A stretch of DNA of 64,000 nucleotides from Niveispirillum cyanobacteriorum (GCF_002868735.1 NZ_CP025611.1:171001-235000), one strand, 5' to 3'; counted from the stretch's first letter, positions 36,312 to 44,781 are shown. Program-made: numbers and translations. The notes: generated by a model from the letters alone, not told the origin.

Positions 36312-37010
36312 ATGCGGTTGCGCGATTTCGGAAAACTGACGCTGACGGCAGTTCTGGCCCTGTCGCTGGGCACGCCCCCGGCCATGGCCGGTGACTGGGA
36401 CCGGGACGGGCGCGGGCACCGCGATGACCGTCATGATCGGCGCGATGATCGCCGGGACGATCGCTATGACCGTCGCGATGACCGCCGGGACGACCGTTAT
36501 GATCGCCGTGACGACCGGCGTGATCATCACTGGGGTGATCGCGGCTATGTCTACCGCGCCCCGCCGCCGGGCTGGTACGCCCATGGCGGCTATCCGGTCC
36601 GGCACTGGGACGTGCCGCCGGCCCGTCGCCGCGTCTATCGCGATGTGGTTGTCGTGCGACCCTATGGCCATTGGTATTCCGGCTATGGCCGCTACCGCAG
36701 TGATGACGACGCCCTGTTCTTCCTGGGCCTGACAGCCATCAGTCTGGTGGCGCTCAGTTCCCTGTCAGAGGCGCAGCAGCGTGCGCATGAGGATGCGCAG
36801 GTCCGTGCCACCTCCGCCCCCATCGGTCAGCCCATTGTCTGGTCCGATGGCCGGGCGACAGGTTCCGTCACCTCCCTGCGCGAAGGCCGCGCTGCCGACG
36901 GCGCCTATTGCCGCGAATTCCAGCAGCAGGTGACGATCGGTGGCCGCACTGAGGATGCCTATGGCACCGCCTGTCAGCAGCCGGACGGGTCCTGGCAGGT
37001 AGTGAACTAA
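36312..37010 (+). CDS. Exported Arg/Asp-repeat protein with C-terminal 17-kDa-antigen-like domain
   Basis: 232 aa. A Sec signal peptide (cleavage after PAMA) leads into a highly charged region made of RDDRRDDRYDR units (about residues 37-73), then a Tyr/Pro/Arg-rich part resembling RcnB-type proteins. A hydrophobic helix follows (FFLGLTAISLVALSSL). The C-terminal domain has VTSLREGRAADGAYCREFQQ and ends with AYGTACQQPDGSWQVVN, a pattern shared with the Rickettsia 17-kDa surface antigen family. It is probably periplasmic or envelope-anchored. Its stop overlaps the stop of the convergent gene by 2 bp. Function unknown. Confidence 0.75.
   Translation: MRLRDFGKLTLTAVLALSLGTPPAMAGDWDRDGRGHRDDRHDRRDDRRDDRYDRRDDRRDDRYDRRDDRRDHHWGDRGYVYRAPPPGWYAHGGYPVRHWDVPPARRRVYRDVVVVRPYGHWYSGYGRYRSDDDALFFLGLTAISLVALSSLSEAQQRAHEDAQVRATSAPIGQPIVWSDGRATGSVTSLREGRAADGAYCREFQQQVTIGGRTEDAYGTACQQPDGSWQVVN
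36420..36527 (+). repeat. Coding 33-bp tandem repeat
   Basis: About three units of 33 bp encode the 11-residue period RDDRRDDRYDR inside the preceding gene. The copies differ at third positions (CGC/CGT/CGG, GAT/GAC), so they are not newly amplified. Confidence 0.8.
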
Positions 37011-37453
37011 TACCCGTCCACTGCCGTCACACGGGCCTGGATTTCTGCCACCTGCAAGGGACCCCGGCCCGGCGGCACCGCCTCACCGGGCTTGCACCCC
37101 TCATCCAGCAGGAAGCGCAGCTTCAGGTCAGGGTGGGTGCTGTTGAAGGCATAGGCGGGCACGATCCCGTCGAACCACAGCATCCCGTCTTCGGTTGGCG
37201 GCGCCTTGGGATCGCGCATAATCTGCGTGACGAAAGCGGGTCCGGTCGGCACATCCACCACGATGTGCCTTCCCTGATGGAAGCTGGCTTCCTTGATGCC
37301 GATGCGCAGAACCACCAGTTCGCTGGCCTTAGGCGTGCGCTGCAAAGCGACCTTGCGCCAGGCCGGCTTGTCCGCCGTCACTTCCGTCACCTCGCCCGCG
37401 AAGACGGACGGTGTCAGCAGCAATCCGGTCAGCAGCAGGGCGAAAGCGCGCAT
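37007..37453 (-). CDS. Uncharacterised exported protein
   Basis: 148 aa from ATG 37453, giving the signal peptide MRAFALLLTGLLLTPSVFA. The mature protein is soluble, predicted mostly beta, with a single Cys (DEGCKPGE) and a central TGPAFVTQIMRDPKA. I do not recognise a family. It is convergent with the Arg/Asp-repeat protein gene and about 105 bp upstream of pgeF's stop on the same strand side, so it is a lone gene. Confidence 0.7.
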   Translation of the reverse strand: MRAFALLLTGLLLTPSVFAGEVTEVTADKPAWRKVALQRTPKASELVVLRIGIKEASFHQGRHIVVDVPTGPAFVTQIMRDPKAPPTEDGMLWFDGIVPAYAFNSTHPDLKLRFLLDEGCKPGEAVPPGRGPLQVAEIQARVTAVDGY

Positions 37454-37559
37454 CGGGTCCCCTCCCTCGACGATCAGGGTCCCATGATGCGCGGGCAAAA
37501 ACACGCATGCAATGTAAAAGTGCAGTGACTATAACGCTCTTTGGTAGAAATGGGCGTAG

Positions 37560-38324
37560 TCATGTCAGGCAGATGGCCGACAGACCCCGTCCATAGTCCG
37601 GTTCCTGGCGCAGGCAGGCGCGGCGGTAACTGAAAAACAGATCCTCGCGCGCCAACGTGTCCAGACCAGTGGTTTCCACCTGTCCCAGGCCGGTGGCCTG
37701 CAACCGGCCCAGGACATAGCCGCCAATATTGAACATCCAGTGATCGGCCCGATCAGACGGGCGGAACAGCACGTCATGGCCGGGATCAGTGGCGACGAAT
37801 CGTTCGCGGAATTCTGGCCCCACCTCATAACTGTCCCAGCCGATATGGGGGCCGATACCGGCCAGAATGCGGGGCCGGTCGGCACCCAGCGCGACCATGG
37901 CCGCCACCGTCGCCTCCAGCACGCCCGTCACCGCCCCCTTCCACCCGGCATGGGCCGCACCGATGACACGCGCGACCGGGTCCACGAACAGGACCGGCAC
38001 GCAGTCCGCCGTCAGGATACCCAACGCGATGCCAGGCCGGTCGGTGACCAGCGCATCGGCCTTGGGTGCTGCACTATGCGGGAAAGGCTCGGTGACCGTG
38101 ACCACATCCGGGCTGTGGACCTGATAAACGGTGGTCAGGGCGGAGGCAGGAACGCCCAGCAGTTCCATCGCGCGCGCCCGGTTGGCCCTAACATTGGCTG
38201 GATCATCGTTGGAGCCATAGCCGCAATTCATGGCGGCCAGAATACCTTTCGACACGCCGTCGGTGCGGGTGAAAAACCCGTGGCGCAGGCCGGGAACGGC
38301 GGTCAGATGGTCAAGCGTGATCAT
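37560..38324 (-). CDS. pgeF: Peptidoglycan editing factor / laccase-domain purine nucleosidase
   Basis: COG1496 (YfiH/PgeF) protein of 254 aa. E. coli PgeF removes mis-incorporated L-Ser from the peptidoglycan stem, and relatives have adenosine deaminase/phosphorylase activity. Metal ligands appear in order: QVHSPDVV (His), TADCVPVLF (Cys), and AAHAGWKGA (His). The start MITLDHLTAVPGLRHGFFTR is typical. Its ATG overlaps the midA stop by 4 bp, so lgt-midA-pgeF are one translationally coupled operon. Confidence 0.93.
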   Translation of the reverse strand: MITLDHLTAVPGLRHGFFTRTDGVSKGILAAMNCGYGSNDDPANVRANRARAMELLGVPASALTTVYQVHSPDVVTVTEPFPHSAAPKADALVTDRPGIALGILTADCVPVLFVDPVARVIGAAHAGWKGAVTGVLEATVAAMVALGADRPRILAGIGPHIGWDSYEVGPEFRERFVATDPGHDVLFRPSDRADHWMFNIGGYVLGRLQATGLGQVETTGLDTLAREDLFFSYRRACLRQEPDYGRGLSAICLT

Positions 38325-39436
38325 GCGCTGTCTCCGGTCGTTCGGGCAAAGCCGGCGGGCACGGGGGCCGCCGGATGTGTGATGGCAATGGCGCGGAACA
38401 GGCGGCCCATGCTGTCGGGCGCCGTCAGCCGGGTCAGTGCCGATTGGATATCGGCCTGCTGCGCCGGGGTGGCACGGGCCGACAGGGCTGTGGCGCGGGC
38501 TGCGATGCCCAGGGCATGCAGCAGGTATCCCTGTTCCACACTGTGGCCCACACCGGGATGCGCCTGCGCGCCGGCCTGACCTGCTGCCTGTGCCAGGGCC
38601 GTGAAATCGACATGGGCCGTCAGATCGGCGCTGCCGGGATCGTCCAGCACGGCGACCCGCCGATGGGCACGCAGAGCCTGCAACGTGTCGCCAATGGCGG
38701 GACCGTCATAGCCATAATCGATGATCAGGGCAGCCCCGGCCTGTACCGACAGCCGCCGCCCGATCTCCGCCGCCACGGCGATGCCCGTCGGGCAGGTCTC
38801 CGCGATGGCCCCCGGCGGGATATCCGCTTCCCGGTGCAGCGGCGTCAGCAGGGCACCGCCAGGGCTGGGGTCGAAGGTGAAGGCCAGCTGTCCTGCCGGG
38901 TTCAGCCCCACCTTGCGCTCGGCCCAGCCGGCGGGGGTGCGGATGAACTGCCGGATGGGCAGGGCGTCAAAGAACTCGTTCGCGACCAGCAGCATCGGCC
39001 CGTCGGGCACGCTATCCAGCCGATCATGCCAGGTGGGGGCAAAACCGGTAAGGGCCGCCGCCTGCCGCTGCCGCAGGGTGGGGCTGGTTTCCACCAGATG
39101 CAGGCGGATGGCCTGATGAAACCCCGGCACCCGTGTCGTGGCGCGCAGGGCATCTGCCATCAGGGTCCCGCGCCCCGGCCCCAGTTCCACCAGTTGCACG
39201 CGCTCCGGACAGCCCTGGTTGATCCAGCAATCGGCCAGCCACACCCCCACCATCTCCCCGAACATCTGGGAAATCTCGGGCGCGGTGGTGAAATCACCCT
39301 TCGCCCCCAGCGGGTCGCGGGTAATGTAATAACCATGCTGGGGATGGCCCAGCGCCTCGCCCATGAAGCTGGCGATGCTGATCGGCCCCGTCAGGGCGAT
39401 GCGGCGGACCAGGAGATCATGCAGCGCGCCTGTCAT
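38321..39436 (-). CDS. midA: MidA/NDUFAF7-type SAM-dependent protein methyltransferase
   Basis: 371 aa, class I methyltransferase of the DUF185 (MidA) family. The SAM site is VQLVELGPGRGTLMADAL; the N-terminus shows GDFTTAPEISQMFGE, and LLVANEFFDALPIRQF is another family hallmark. The mitochondrial homologue NDUFAF7 methylates an arginine of a complex I core subunit, so a role in complex I assembly is plausible, with the nuo operon in the same window. The start ATG 39436 overlaps the lgt stop as ATGA. Confidence 0.9.
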   Translation of the reverse strand: MTGALHDLLVRRIALTGPISIASFMGEALGHPQHGYYITRDPLGAKGDFTTAPEISQMFGEMVGVWLADCWINQGCPERVQLVELGPGRGTLMADALRATTRVPGFHQAIRLHLVETSPTLRQRQAAALTGFAPTWHDRLDSVPDGPMLLVANEFFDALPIRQFIRTPAGWAERKVGLNPAGQLAFTFDPSPGGALLTPLHREADIPPGAIAETCPTGIAVAAEIGRRLSVQAGAALIIDYGYDGPAIGDTLQALRAHRRVAVLDDPGSADLTAHVDFTALAQAAGQAGAQAHPGVGHSVEQGYLLHALGIAARATALSARATPAQQADIQSALTRLTAPDSMGRLFRAIAITHPAAPVPAGFARTTGDSA

Positions 39437-40260
39437 TTCTGGGCAGGGGCGGGGGCCGGCACGGGCGTGCCAAATGGTGCGCGCAGCACCATCCACACCC
39501 CGATGATCAGCATGGGCATGGACAGCAATTGCCCCATGGTGGTGCCGAAGGCCAGGAAGCCCAGCTGTGCATCCGGCTGCCGGAAGAATTCCCCAACCAG
39601 ACGGGCAATGGCATAGCCGATCAGGAACGCGCCCGACAGGGTGCCCGTCCGCGCGCGGATCGTGGGGTTACGGGCCAGCAAGAAGATGGCGATGAACAGC
39701 AGCACCCCCTCCAGCCCCGCTTGATAAAGCTGGCTGGGATGGCGGGGCAGGCCGGCGGGGTCGGTTGGGAAGATCATGGCCCAGGGCACATCCGTGGGCC
39801 GCCCCCACAATTCCGCATTCACGAAATTCGCCAGCCGGCCCAGCAGCAGCCCCACCGGTGCGGCACAGGCGACCAGGTCGCCCAGCGCGAAGGGCGAGAA
39901 TCCACGTCGCCAGGAGAAGAGCAATATCGCCGCGATGACGCCCGTCAGCCCACCATGGAACGACATGCCGCCGTGCCAGACGCGCAGCGCCTCCAGCGGG
40001 TCGTTGATATAGGTGTCGAGATTATAGAACAGGATAGAGAACAGCCGTCCGCCAATCAGGATGCCGCCCGCCGCCCAGATAACAAAGTCGCCCAGATCAT
40101 CCTCGGTCGGGCGTAGGCCGCTATTGCGGGCCAACCGGTTACAGTACCACAGCGCAAAGGCGATGCCGGCGGCATAGGCCAGCCCGTACCATTTGATGGA
40201 GATCGGACCCAGGGCCAGCGCCACAGGGTCCAGGTCGGGGAAGGGGATGGCCAAAATCAT
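39433..40260 (-). CDS. lgt: Prolipoprotein diacylglyceryl transferase
   Basis: Transfers diacylglycerol from phosphatidylglycerol to the lipobox Cys of prolipoproteins; first step of lipoprotein maturation in the inner membrane. 275 aa, seven membrane segments. Signatures: WHGGMSFHGGLTGV with the essential His-Gly region, GRLANFVNAELWGRPTDVPW (Lgt signature), and RHPSQLYQAGLEG. The start ATG 40260 (MILAIPFPDLDP) is the family N-terminus. First gene of lgt-midA-pgeF, divergent from ubiK with a 159-bp shared promoter region. Confidence 0.96.
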   Translation of the reverse strand: MILAIPFPDLDPVALALGPISIKWYGLAYAAGIAFALWYCNRLARNSGLRPTEDDLGDFVIWAAGGILIGGRLFSILFYNLDTYINDPLEALRVWHGGMSFHGGLTGVIAAILLFSWRRGFSPFALGDLVACAAPVGLLLGRLANFVNAELWGRPTDVPWAMIFPTDPAGLPRHPSQLYQAGLEGVLLFIAIFLLARNPTIRARTGTLSGAFLIGYAIARLVGEFFRQPDAQLGFLAFGTTMGQLLSMPMLIIGVWMVLRAPFGTPVPAPAPAQK

Positions 40261-40419
40261 GCGATATCCCGTCACGTTCCATCCCCGGCGGGGAAGACGC
40301 GACCTATATAGAGGGTTGGGGATCATGACGGCAAGGCGCGGGGCGGACCCGTATCTAACGCCATGGACAGGGATAGGCCCTATCCCCATAATGCGGCGCT
40401 TTTTTGAAGGGGACCCGCC

Positions 40420-40680
40420 ATGCAGGTGGAAAACAAGCTGTTCGATGATCTGGCCCGTGTCGCCAGCGGGGCCATGGGTGCCATCTCCGGCATCCGGGGC
40501 GAGGTCGAAGGCCAGATTCGCCAGCAGTTCGAACGTATCCTGGCCCAGATGGACGTCGTCAGCCGTGAAGAGTTCGAGGCGGTGAAGGCCGTCGCCGCCG
40601 AGGCGCGGGCCCGTCAGGAGGCGCTGGAGGAAAAGCTGGCGGCTCTGGAAGCCAAGCTTTCCAAGGGTTCCGAGGGCTGA
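40420..40680 (+). CDS. ubiK: UbiK/BMFP-family ubiquinone biosynthesis accessory factor
   Basis: 86-aa membrane fusogenic (BMFP) protein. The N-terminal half has an amphipathic helix (LFDDLARVASGAMGAISGIR) and the C-terminal half a coiled coil (REEFEAVKAVAAEARARQ then EALEEKLAALEAKL), the arrangement of UbiK, which helps the aerobic ubiquinone complex via UbiJ. GAAGGGG precedes the ATG. The ubiK/lgt divergence is common in this group. Confidence 0.87.
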   Translation: MQVENKLFDDLARVASGAMGAISGIRGEVEGQIRQQFERILAQMDVVSREEFEAVKAVAAEARARQEALEEKLAALEAKLSKGSEG

Positions 40681-40803
40681 CGCGATCCCGGCCATCGCCG
40701 GACATCAACTCGGTTTTGTTTCACGAAACGGCAAGGAACCGGAATCCGGTTGCGCCTGCGAAATGGCGCTGGCACCGTATTCCTGGTGGTTCCAACGCCG
40801 GCA

Positions 40804-40838
40804 GGGCCACAATATCTGGACACCCCGATATGTGGCCC
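40804..40838. other. Stem-loop in the ubiK-ybjN spacer
   Basis: GGGCCACAATATC (40804-40816) pairs with GATATGTGGCCC (40827-40838) with one bulged A and a 10-nt loop. There is no T tract, so it is not a standard terminator. It lies 58 bp before the ybjN start and could be an RNA structure or protein-binding site. Confidence 0.45.
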
Positions 40839-40895
40839 GCCGCTTCGCCTGGGGGATGGCGCTGCGGCAGGGCATTTGGGAGTGAGGGGGACGGC

Positions 40896-41399
40896 ATGAC
40901 GGCCTTGAATATCGAGACCCAGGCATCGACGCATAATCCGCTGGACATGCTGGAAGAGATGGTTGTCGCCAATGAATGGCCCTTCGACCGCGTCTCCGAA
41001 GAGGAGATGGTGGTGGAGATTAATGGTCGCTGGTGCGAATACCGCCTGTTCTTCATGTGGCAGGCAGAGGTGAGCGCGATGCAGTTCTCCTGCCAGTACG
41101 ACATGAAGGTGCCGCCGGGCCGCAAGAATGCCGTGGCCGAACTGCTGGCCGAGGTCAATCCCAAGATGTGGCTGGGCCATTTCGACGTCTGCCACGATCA
41201 GCACACGCCCATGTTCCGGCAGACGACGCTTCTGCGCGGCGCGCGCGGGGCCAGCTCCGAACAGCTCGAAGACCTGATGGACATTGCCCTGTCGGAATGC
41301 GAGCGTTTCTATCCGGCCTTCCAGTTTGTGATCTGGGGCGGCAAGACACCGGCTGAAGCCGTGTCCGCCGCCATCCTGGATACGGTGGGCGAGGCCTGA
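40896..41399 (+). CDS. YbjN-domain protein (type III secretion chaperone-like fold)
   Basis: 167 aa, no signal peptide. Conserved YbjN features are NPLDMLEEMVVANEWPFDRV near the N-terminus, CQYDMKVPPGRKNAVAELLA in the middle and FYPAFQFVIWGGKTPAEA at the C-terminus. The family adopts a secretion-chaperone-like fold and is linked with stress tolerance in E. coli, but its molecular role is not settled. The start at 40896 follows GAGGGGG; an upstream extension to 40716 lacks coding character. Followed after 72 bp by proC, a neighbour pair common in alphaproteobacteria. Confidence 0.85.
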   Translation: MTALNIETQASTHNPLDMLEEMVVANEWPFDRVSEEEMVVEINGRWCEYRLFFMWQAEVSAMQFSCQYDMKVPPGRKNAVAELLAEVNPKMWLGHFDVCHDQHTPMFRQTTLLRGARGASSEQLEDLMDIALSECERFYPAFQFVIWGGKTPAEAVSAAILDTVGEA

Positions 41400-41471
41400 T
41401 CAAACCGGACGGGGCCAACGCCGTCGGGGATGAACCCCGCGACCCCGCCGGAAATATGGGGGAAACACCGG

Positions 41472-42278
41472 ATGAGTGCGAGTTTGCTGCTGGTCGGGTG
41501 CGGTAAGATGGGCGGGGCCATGCTGGCCGGCTGGAAAGCGGCCGGTGCCGCAGGGGCTGTGGTAGTGGTGGAGCCGTTTGGGGCACCCAAGGGCCTGCCC
41601 GCCGACGTGCTGGTCGTCAAGGAAGCCTCTGAAATCCCGGCTGATTTCACGCCCGATGCCATCATCCTGGCGGTCAAGCCGCAGATGATGGATCAGGCGC
41701 TGCCCAACTATGCCCGCTATGCCGGCACGGCGCTGTTCCTGTCCATCGCGGCGGGAAAGCCCATCGCCTATTTTGAAAAGCACCTGGGCGCCCATGCCGC
41801 CATCGTCCGCGCCATGCCGAATACGCCCGCCGCGGTGGGCCGTGGCATCAGTGCCGCCGTGCCCAATGCCAATTGCTCCGACGCGCAGAAGGCGCTGGCC
41901 CGCACCCTTTTGTCGGCAGTGGGGGAGGTGGCTTGGGTCGCGGACGAAAGTCTGCTGGATGCCGTGACGGCCCTGTCGGGCAGCGGCCCGGCCTATGTCT
42001 TCCTGCTGGTGGAAACCATGGCCAAGGCCGGTGTGGCCGCTGGCCTGCCTTCGGACCTGTCGATGCAACTCGCGCGCGCCACCGTGATGGGCTCGGGCGA
42101 ACTGCTGCGCCAAAGCCACGAATCAGCCGAACAGCTTCGCCGCAACGTCACCAGCCCCAAGGGCACGACCGAAGCGGCCCTGAACGTGCTGATGGCTGAA
42201 GGGGCGGGCGGCATGCAGGACCTGCTGACCCGCGCCATCGCCGCCGGCACTGCCCGGTCGCGTGAGCTGGCTGGTTGA
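41472..42278 (+). CDS. proC: Pyrroline-5-carboxylate reductase
   Basis: Last step of proline biosynthesis: 1-pyrroline-5-carboxylate plus NAD(P)H to L-proline. 268 aa. The Rossmann N-terminus reads LLLVGCGKMGGAMLAGW; the C-terminal signature contains ALSGSGPAYVFLLVE and VTSPKGTTEAALNVL. The start at ATG 41472 (MSASLLLVGCG) removes an unlikely 14-residue extension. It lies between ybjN and a YbaK deacylase gene, which starts 26 bp downstream. Confidence 0.95.
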   Translation: MSASLLLVGCGKMGGAMLAGWKAAGAAGAVVVVEPFGAPKGLPADVLVVKEASEIPADFTPDAIILAVKPQMMDQALPNYARYAGTALFLSIAAGKPIAYFEKHLGAHAAIVRAMPNTPAAVGRGISAAVPNANCSDAQKALARTLLSAVGEVAWVADESLLDAVTALSGSGPAYVFLLVETMAKAGVAAGLPSDLSMQLARATVMGSGELLRQSHESAEQLRRNVTSPKGTTEAALNVLMAEGAGGMQDLLTRAIAAGTARSRELAG

Positions 42279-42303
42279 AAACACTGTTAGGAGTCGTGGT
42301 GGG

Positions 42304-42798
42304 ATGGCCGGACCGTTAAGCCCCAGTGCGCAGAAGATACAGAACCTTCTGAACGATCTGGGCCATCCCATCCATGTCCTGGAATTCGCCGCCTCCACCC
42401 GCACCTCGGCAGAGGCGGCGGCGGCCATCGGCTGCGATGTAGCGCAGATCGCCAAATCCATCATGTTCCGCACCCGCGACACGGGCCGCCCCATCCTTGT
42501 CGTCACATCCGGTAGCAACCGGGTGAATGAGGCGACGGTGATCCGTCATCTGGCGTCGGCGCTGGGCGGTGAGAAGTTGGCCAAGGCCGATGCCGATTTC
42601 GTGCGGCAGAAGACGGGCTATCCCATCGGCGGCGTTCCGCCCCTGGGCCACAATGTCCCGCCCATCACCCTGTTCGACCGCGACCTTCTGAACTTCACCA
42701 CCGTCTGGGCCGCCGCCGGTACCCCCAACACCGTCTTCCCCATCGCGCCGGATGCACTGGCCGGCATCGTGGGTGGGGTGGTGGCAGAGGTGGTTTGA
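42304..42798 (+). CDS. YbaK/ProX-family aminoacyl-tRNA deacylase
   Basis: 164-aa free-standing INS-superfamily domain that hydrolyses mischarged aminoacyl-tRNA. Family residues: EFAASTRTSAEAAAAIGC, the catalytic-Lys strand QIAKSIMFRT, VTSGSNRVNE and GYPIGGVPPLGH. GGAG lies 10 nt before the ATG. Since ProRS in this window lacks its own editing domain, this protein could provide trans-editing, although its exact substrate class (Ala-, Cys- or other tRNA) is not decidable by eye. It follows proC, a proline gene. Confidence 0.87.
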   Translation: MAGPLSPSAQKIQNLLNDLGHPIHVLEFAASTRTSAEAAAAIGCDVAQIAKSIMFRTRDTGRPILVVTSGSNRVNEATVIRHLASALGGEKLAKADADFVRQKTGYPIGGVPPLGHNVPPITLFDRDLLNFTTVWAAAGTPNTVFPIAPDALAGIVGGVVAEVV

Positions 42799-42960
42799 GG
42801 ACGGTGGCGGGCAGATTGCAGACTTCTCTGCCGCTTCCTGCTACAATGCGGACTATCAGCGCCAATTCCACGCCCGCACCCATTCGCAGCCATTGGCTTT
42901 CGATGGGGGAAAGCTGCGAGCGCTGAAACACACCCCTGTTTTGTGTTTCACATGGTTGCA

Positions 42961-42989
42961 CAGGCCCGCTTCCGATCGGAGCGGGCCTG
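42961..42989. terminator. Shared stem-loop between convergent genes
   Basis: Perfect 10-bp stem CAGGCCCGCT/AGCGGGCCTG with a 9-nt loop, between the convergent deacylase and MocR genes. There is no T tract on either strand, so efficiency is doubtful. Just upstream, TGAAACACA and TGTGTTTCA (42924-42932 with 42942-42950) form another 9-bp perfect hairpin. Confidence 0.5.
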
Positions 42990-43017
42990 CAATTACTCCG
43001 AATTCAGGGGGCACCCC

Positions 43018-44547
43018 TCACTCAGCCGGGACCAGCCGGCGGGGCTGCACCAAGCGGTGGGTCTGGGTGCTGCGGGCTTTGTCGATGACGCCGGCAAGAC
43101 GTTCGGCGGCACGCGCGAGGCGTTCCGGGGTGAAGGCGGCATAGCCCAAAACCACCGCGCCCGGATCACCGGCAATGCCGGGTCCGCGTCTGCAGGCCGA
43201 GATGGCGGGCAGGGCGATGCGGGCCTGGGCGGCTAGGGCCGACAGGGTGGCGTCGTCCACACCGACTGAGGGTGACACGCGCCCGACCAGATGCAGGCCG
43301 GAACTGGCCGCATCCACGGCGATGGCCCCGGACCAGTGACGCTCGGCAGCGAATAGCAGCGCCTGCTGACGTTCGGCATAAAGCCGGCGGGTGCGGCGCA
43401 TGTGGCTGGCATAATGGCCTTCCACCAGGAAGTCGTGCACCGCCATCTGTTCGGGCAGCGGCACATGCATCCCCATGCGGGCGCGCAGATTCTGGGCGGC
43501 AGAAACCAGGGAAGATGGCACGACCAGCCAGCTCAGGCGCAGGGCCGGCACCAGCGTATTGTCGAGCGCGCCCAGATGCAGGACACGCTCATTCTCATCC
43601 AGCCCTTGCAAGGCCGGCAGTGGACGGCCCGTGTAGCGGTAGCCGCCGTCGCGGTCATCCTCCAGCAGCCAGGCCCCGCTGCGACGGGCCCAGGCCAGCA
43701 CCGCCATGCGGCGGCGCAGCGGCATGGTCCCGCCCGTCGGGTACTGCCATCCTGGCGTAACCAAGGCCAGTCGCGCATCGGGCGCCAGCCGCGCACCGCG
43801 TTCCGGGTCGATGCCATCGGCATCCACCGGCACATGGGCGACATTGTAGCCGCGATGCGCAAAGGTCAGCGCCTGCAAGGGGCAGCCCGGCTCTTCCAGC
43901 CAGACGGTATCACCCGCCGTCAGCAGCAGGGTGGCGACGAATTCAAGGCCGGACCGGCGGTCAGGCAGGATGAGGATCTGTTCGGGATCGCACGCGATGC
44001 CCCGGCTGGTCTGCAAATGACCCGCCAGAACACGGCGCAGCGCGGTCCAGCCGCCGGACGTATCATTGCCCAGCAGCAAGCCGCCGGCATCGCGCCAGCG
44101 CTTGGCCAGAAGCCGGCGCCAGGTGTCGATATCGAACTGGTCATAGGCCGGTGTGCAGGGCTCGAACGGCAGAAGTTCTGCCCCGGCAGCGGGCACCGGC
44201 ACGGCGGGCTTAGGCGCGGCGGCCTGTGGCACGCGGGCGGTGTTGTTGGGGGCCAGACGCACGGCGGGCGCCATGGCATCATCGGGCAGGGTGCGGCAGA
44301 CAAAGGTGCCGGACCCGATCCGGGCTTCCAGATATCCTTCGGATGTCAGCCGGTCCACCGCCGCCACGACCGTATTGCGCGACACGCCCAGATCGGCGGC
44401 CAGCGTTCGGGTGGAGGGCAGTCTTTCTCCAGGGCGGATGGCGCCGTTCACGATGGCGCCGCGCAGACGGTCGAACAGGCGCTGCTGAAGCGGCGTGCCG
44501 TCGGAACCGTCGAACAGGGAAAGCAGGGGGCCTTGGCTGAGTTTCAT
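43018..44547 (-). CDS. MocR/PdxR-type GntR regulator with degenerate aminotransferase domain
   Basis: 509 aa. An N-terminal GntR winged helix (GAIRPGERLPSTRTLAADLG, VSRNTVVAAVDRL) is joined by a Pro/Ala linker to a fold-type I aminotransferase-like domain (about residue 130 onward). In normal MocR proteins the PLP lysine lies in a G-T-F-S-K-T/V-L motif before P-A-L-R-L-G-W-L; here the text is LGALDNTLVPALRLSWLVVP, with Asn330 (codon 43558-43560) at the lysine position. EDDYD is also EDDRDGGY and the PLP-phosphate region is ILPDRRSG. It may therefore not bind PLP covalently. ATG 44547 was chosen from the family start. The target is unknown; nothing pyridoxine-related is adjacent. Confidence 0.85.
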   Translation of the reverse strand: MKLSQGPLLSLFDGSDGTPLQQRLFDRLRGAIVNGAIRPGERLPSTRTLAADLGVSRNTVVAAVDRLTSEGYLEARIGSGTFVCRTLPDDAMAPAVRLAPNNTARVPQAAAPKPAVPVPAAGAELLPFEPCTPAYDQFDIDTWRRLLAKRWRDAGGLLLGNDTSGGWTALRRVLAGHLQTSRGIACDPEQILILPDRRSGLEFVATLLLTAGDTVWLEEPGCPLQALTFAHRGYNVAHVPVDADGIDPERGARLAPDARLALVTPGWQYPTGGTMPLRRRMAVLAWARRSGAWLLEDDRDGGYRYTGRPLPALQGLDENERVLHLGALDNTLVPALRLSWLVVPSSLVSAAQNLRARMGMHVPLPEQMAVHDFLVEGHYASHMRRTRRLYAERQQALLFAAERHWSGAIAVDAASSGLHLVGRVSPSVGVDDATLSALAAQARIALPAISACRRGPGIAGDPGAVVLGYAAFTPERLARAAERLAGVIDKARSTQTHRLVQPRRLVPAE

Positions 44548-44699
44548 GCGTGGCGACCTCGAAGCGCTCAACCGGGTGTCATTCCGGACCTCGGGCGGAA
44601 CGGCATCCCGTATCGTTCCGTGATTGGCGGGCAGGAAGGTGGTTATGCCGGCGGACCGGGGCATTGATGGGGTCGCCCATGGATCCGCCGGCAAACCTT

Positions 44700-44761
44700 G
44701 GAGCGACCGGACACCGGGGAAGGTCGCTCCACCATCACCGGCGACGGGGCTTGCCGGTGAT
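44700..44761. other. Two tandem stem-loops downstream of the PepSY gene
   Basis: GGAGCGACC/GGTCGCTCC (44700-44708 with 44722-44730) and ATCACCGGC/GCCGGTGAT (44734-44742 with 44753-44761), each a perfect 9-bp stem, three bases apart. They follow the minus-strand PepSY stop by about 20 bp. No U tract, so they may be a weak terminator or RNA-stabilising 3' structure. Confidence 0.6.
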
Positions 44762-44781
44762 GATTGGGATATTTGAGGGGC

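Noticed and set aside
36414..36530. Tandem repeat considered as a possible CRISPR-like array
   Set aside because: Units are contiguous without spacers, keep the reading frame and encode an Arg/Asp motif in an exported protein.
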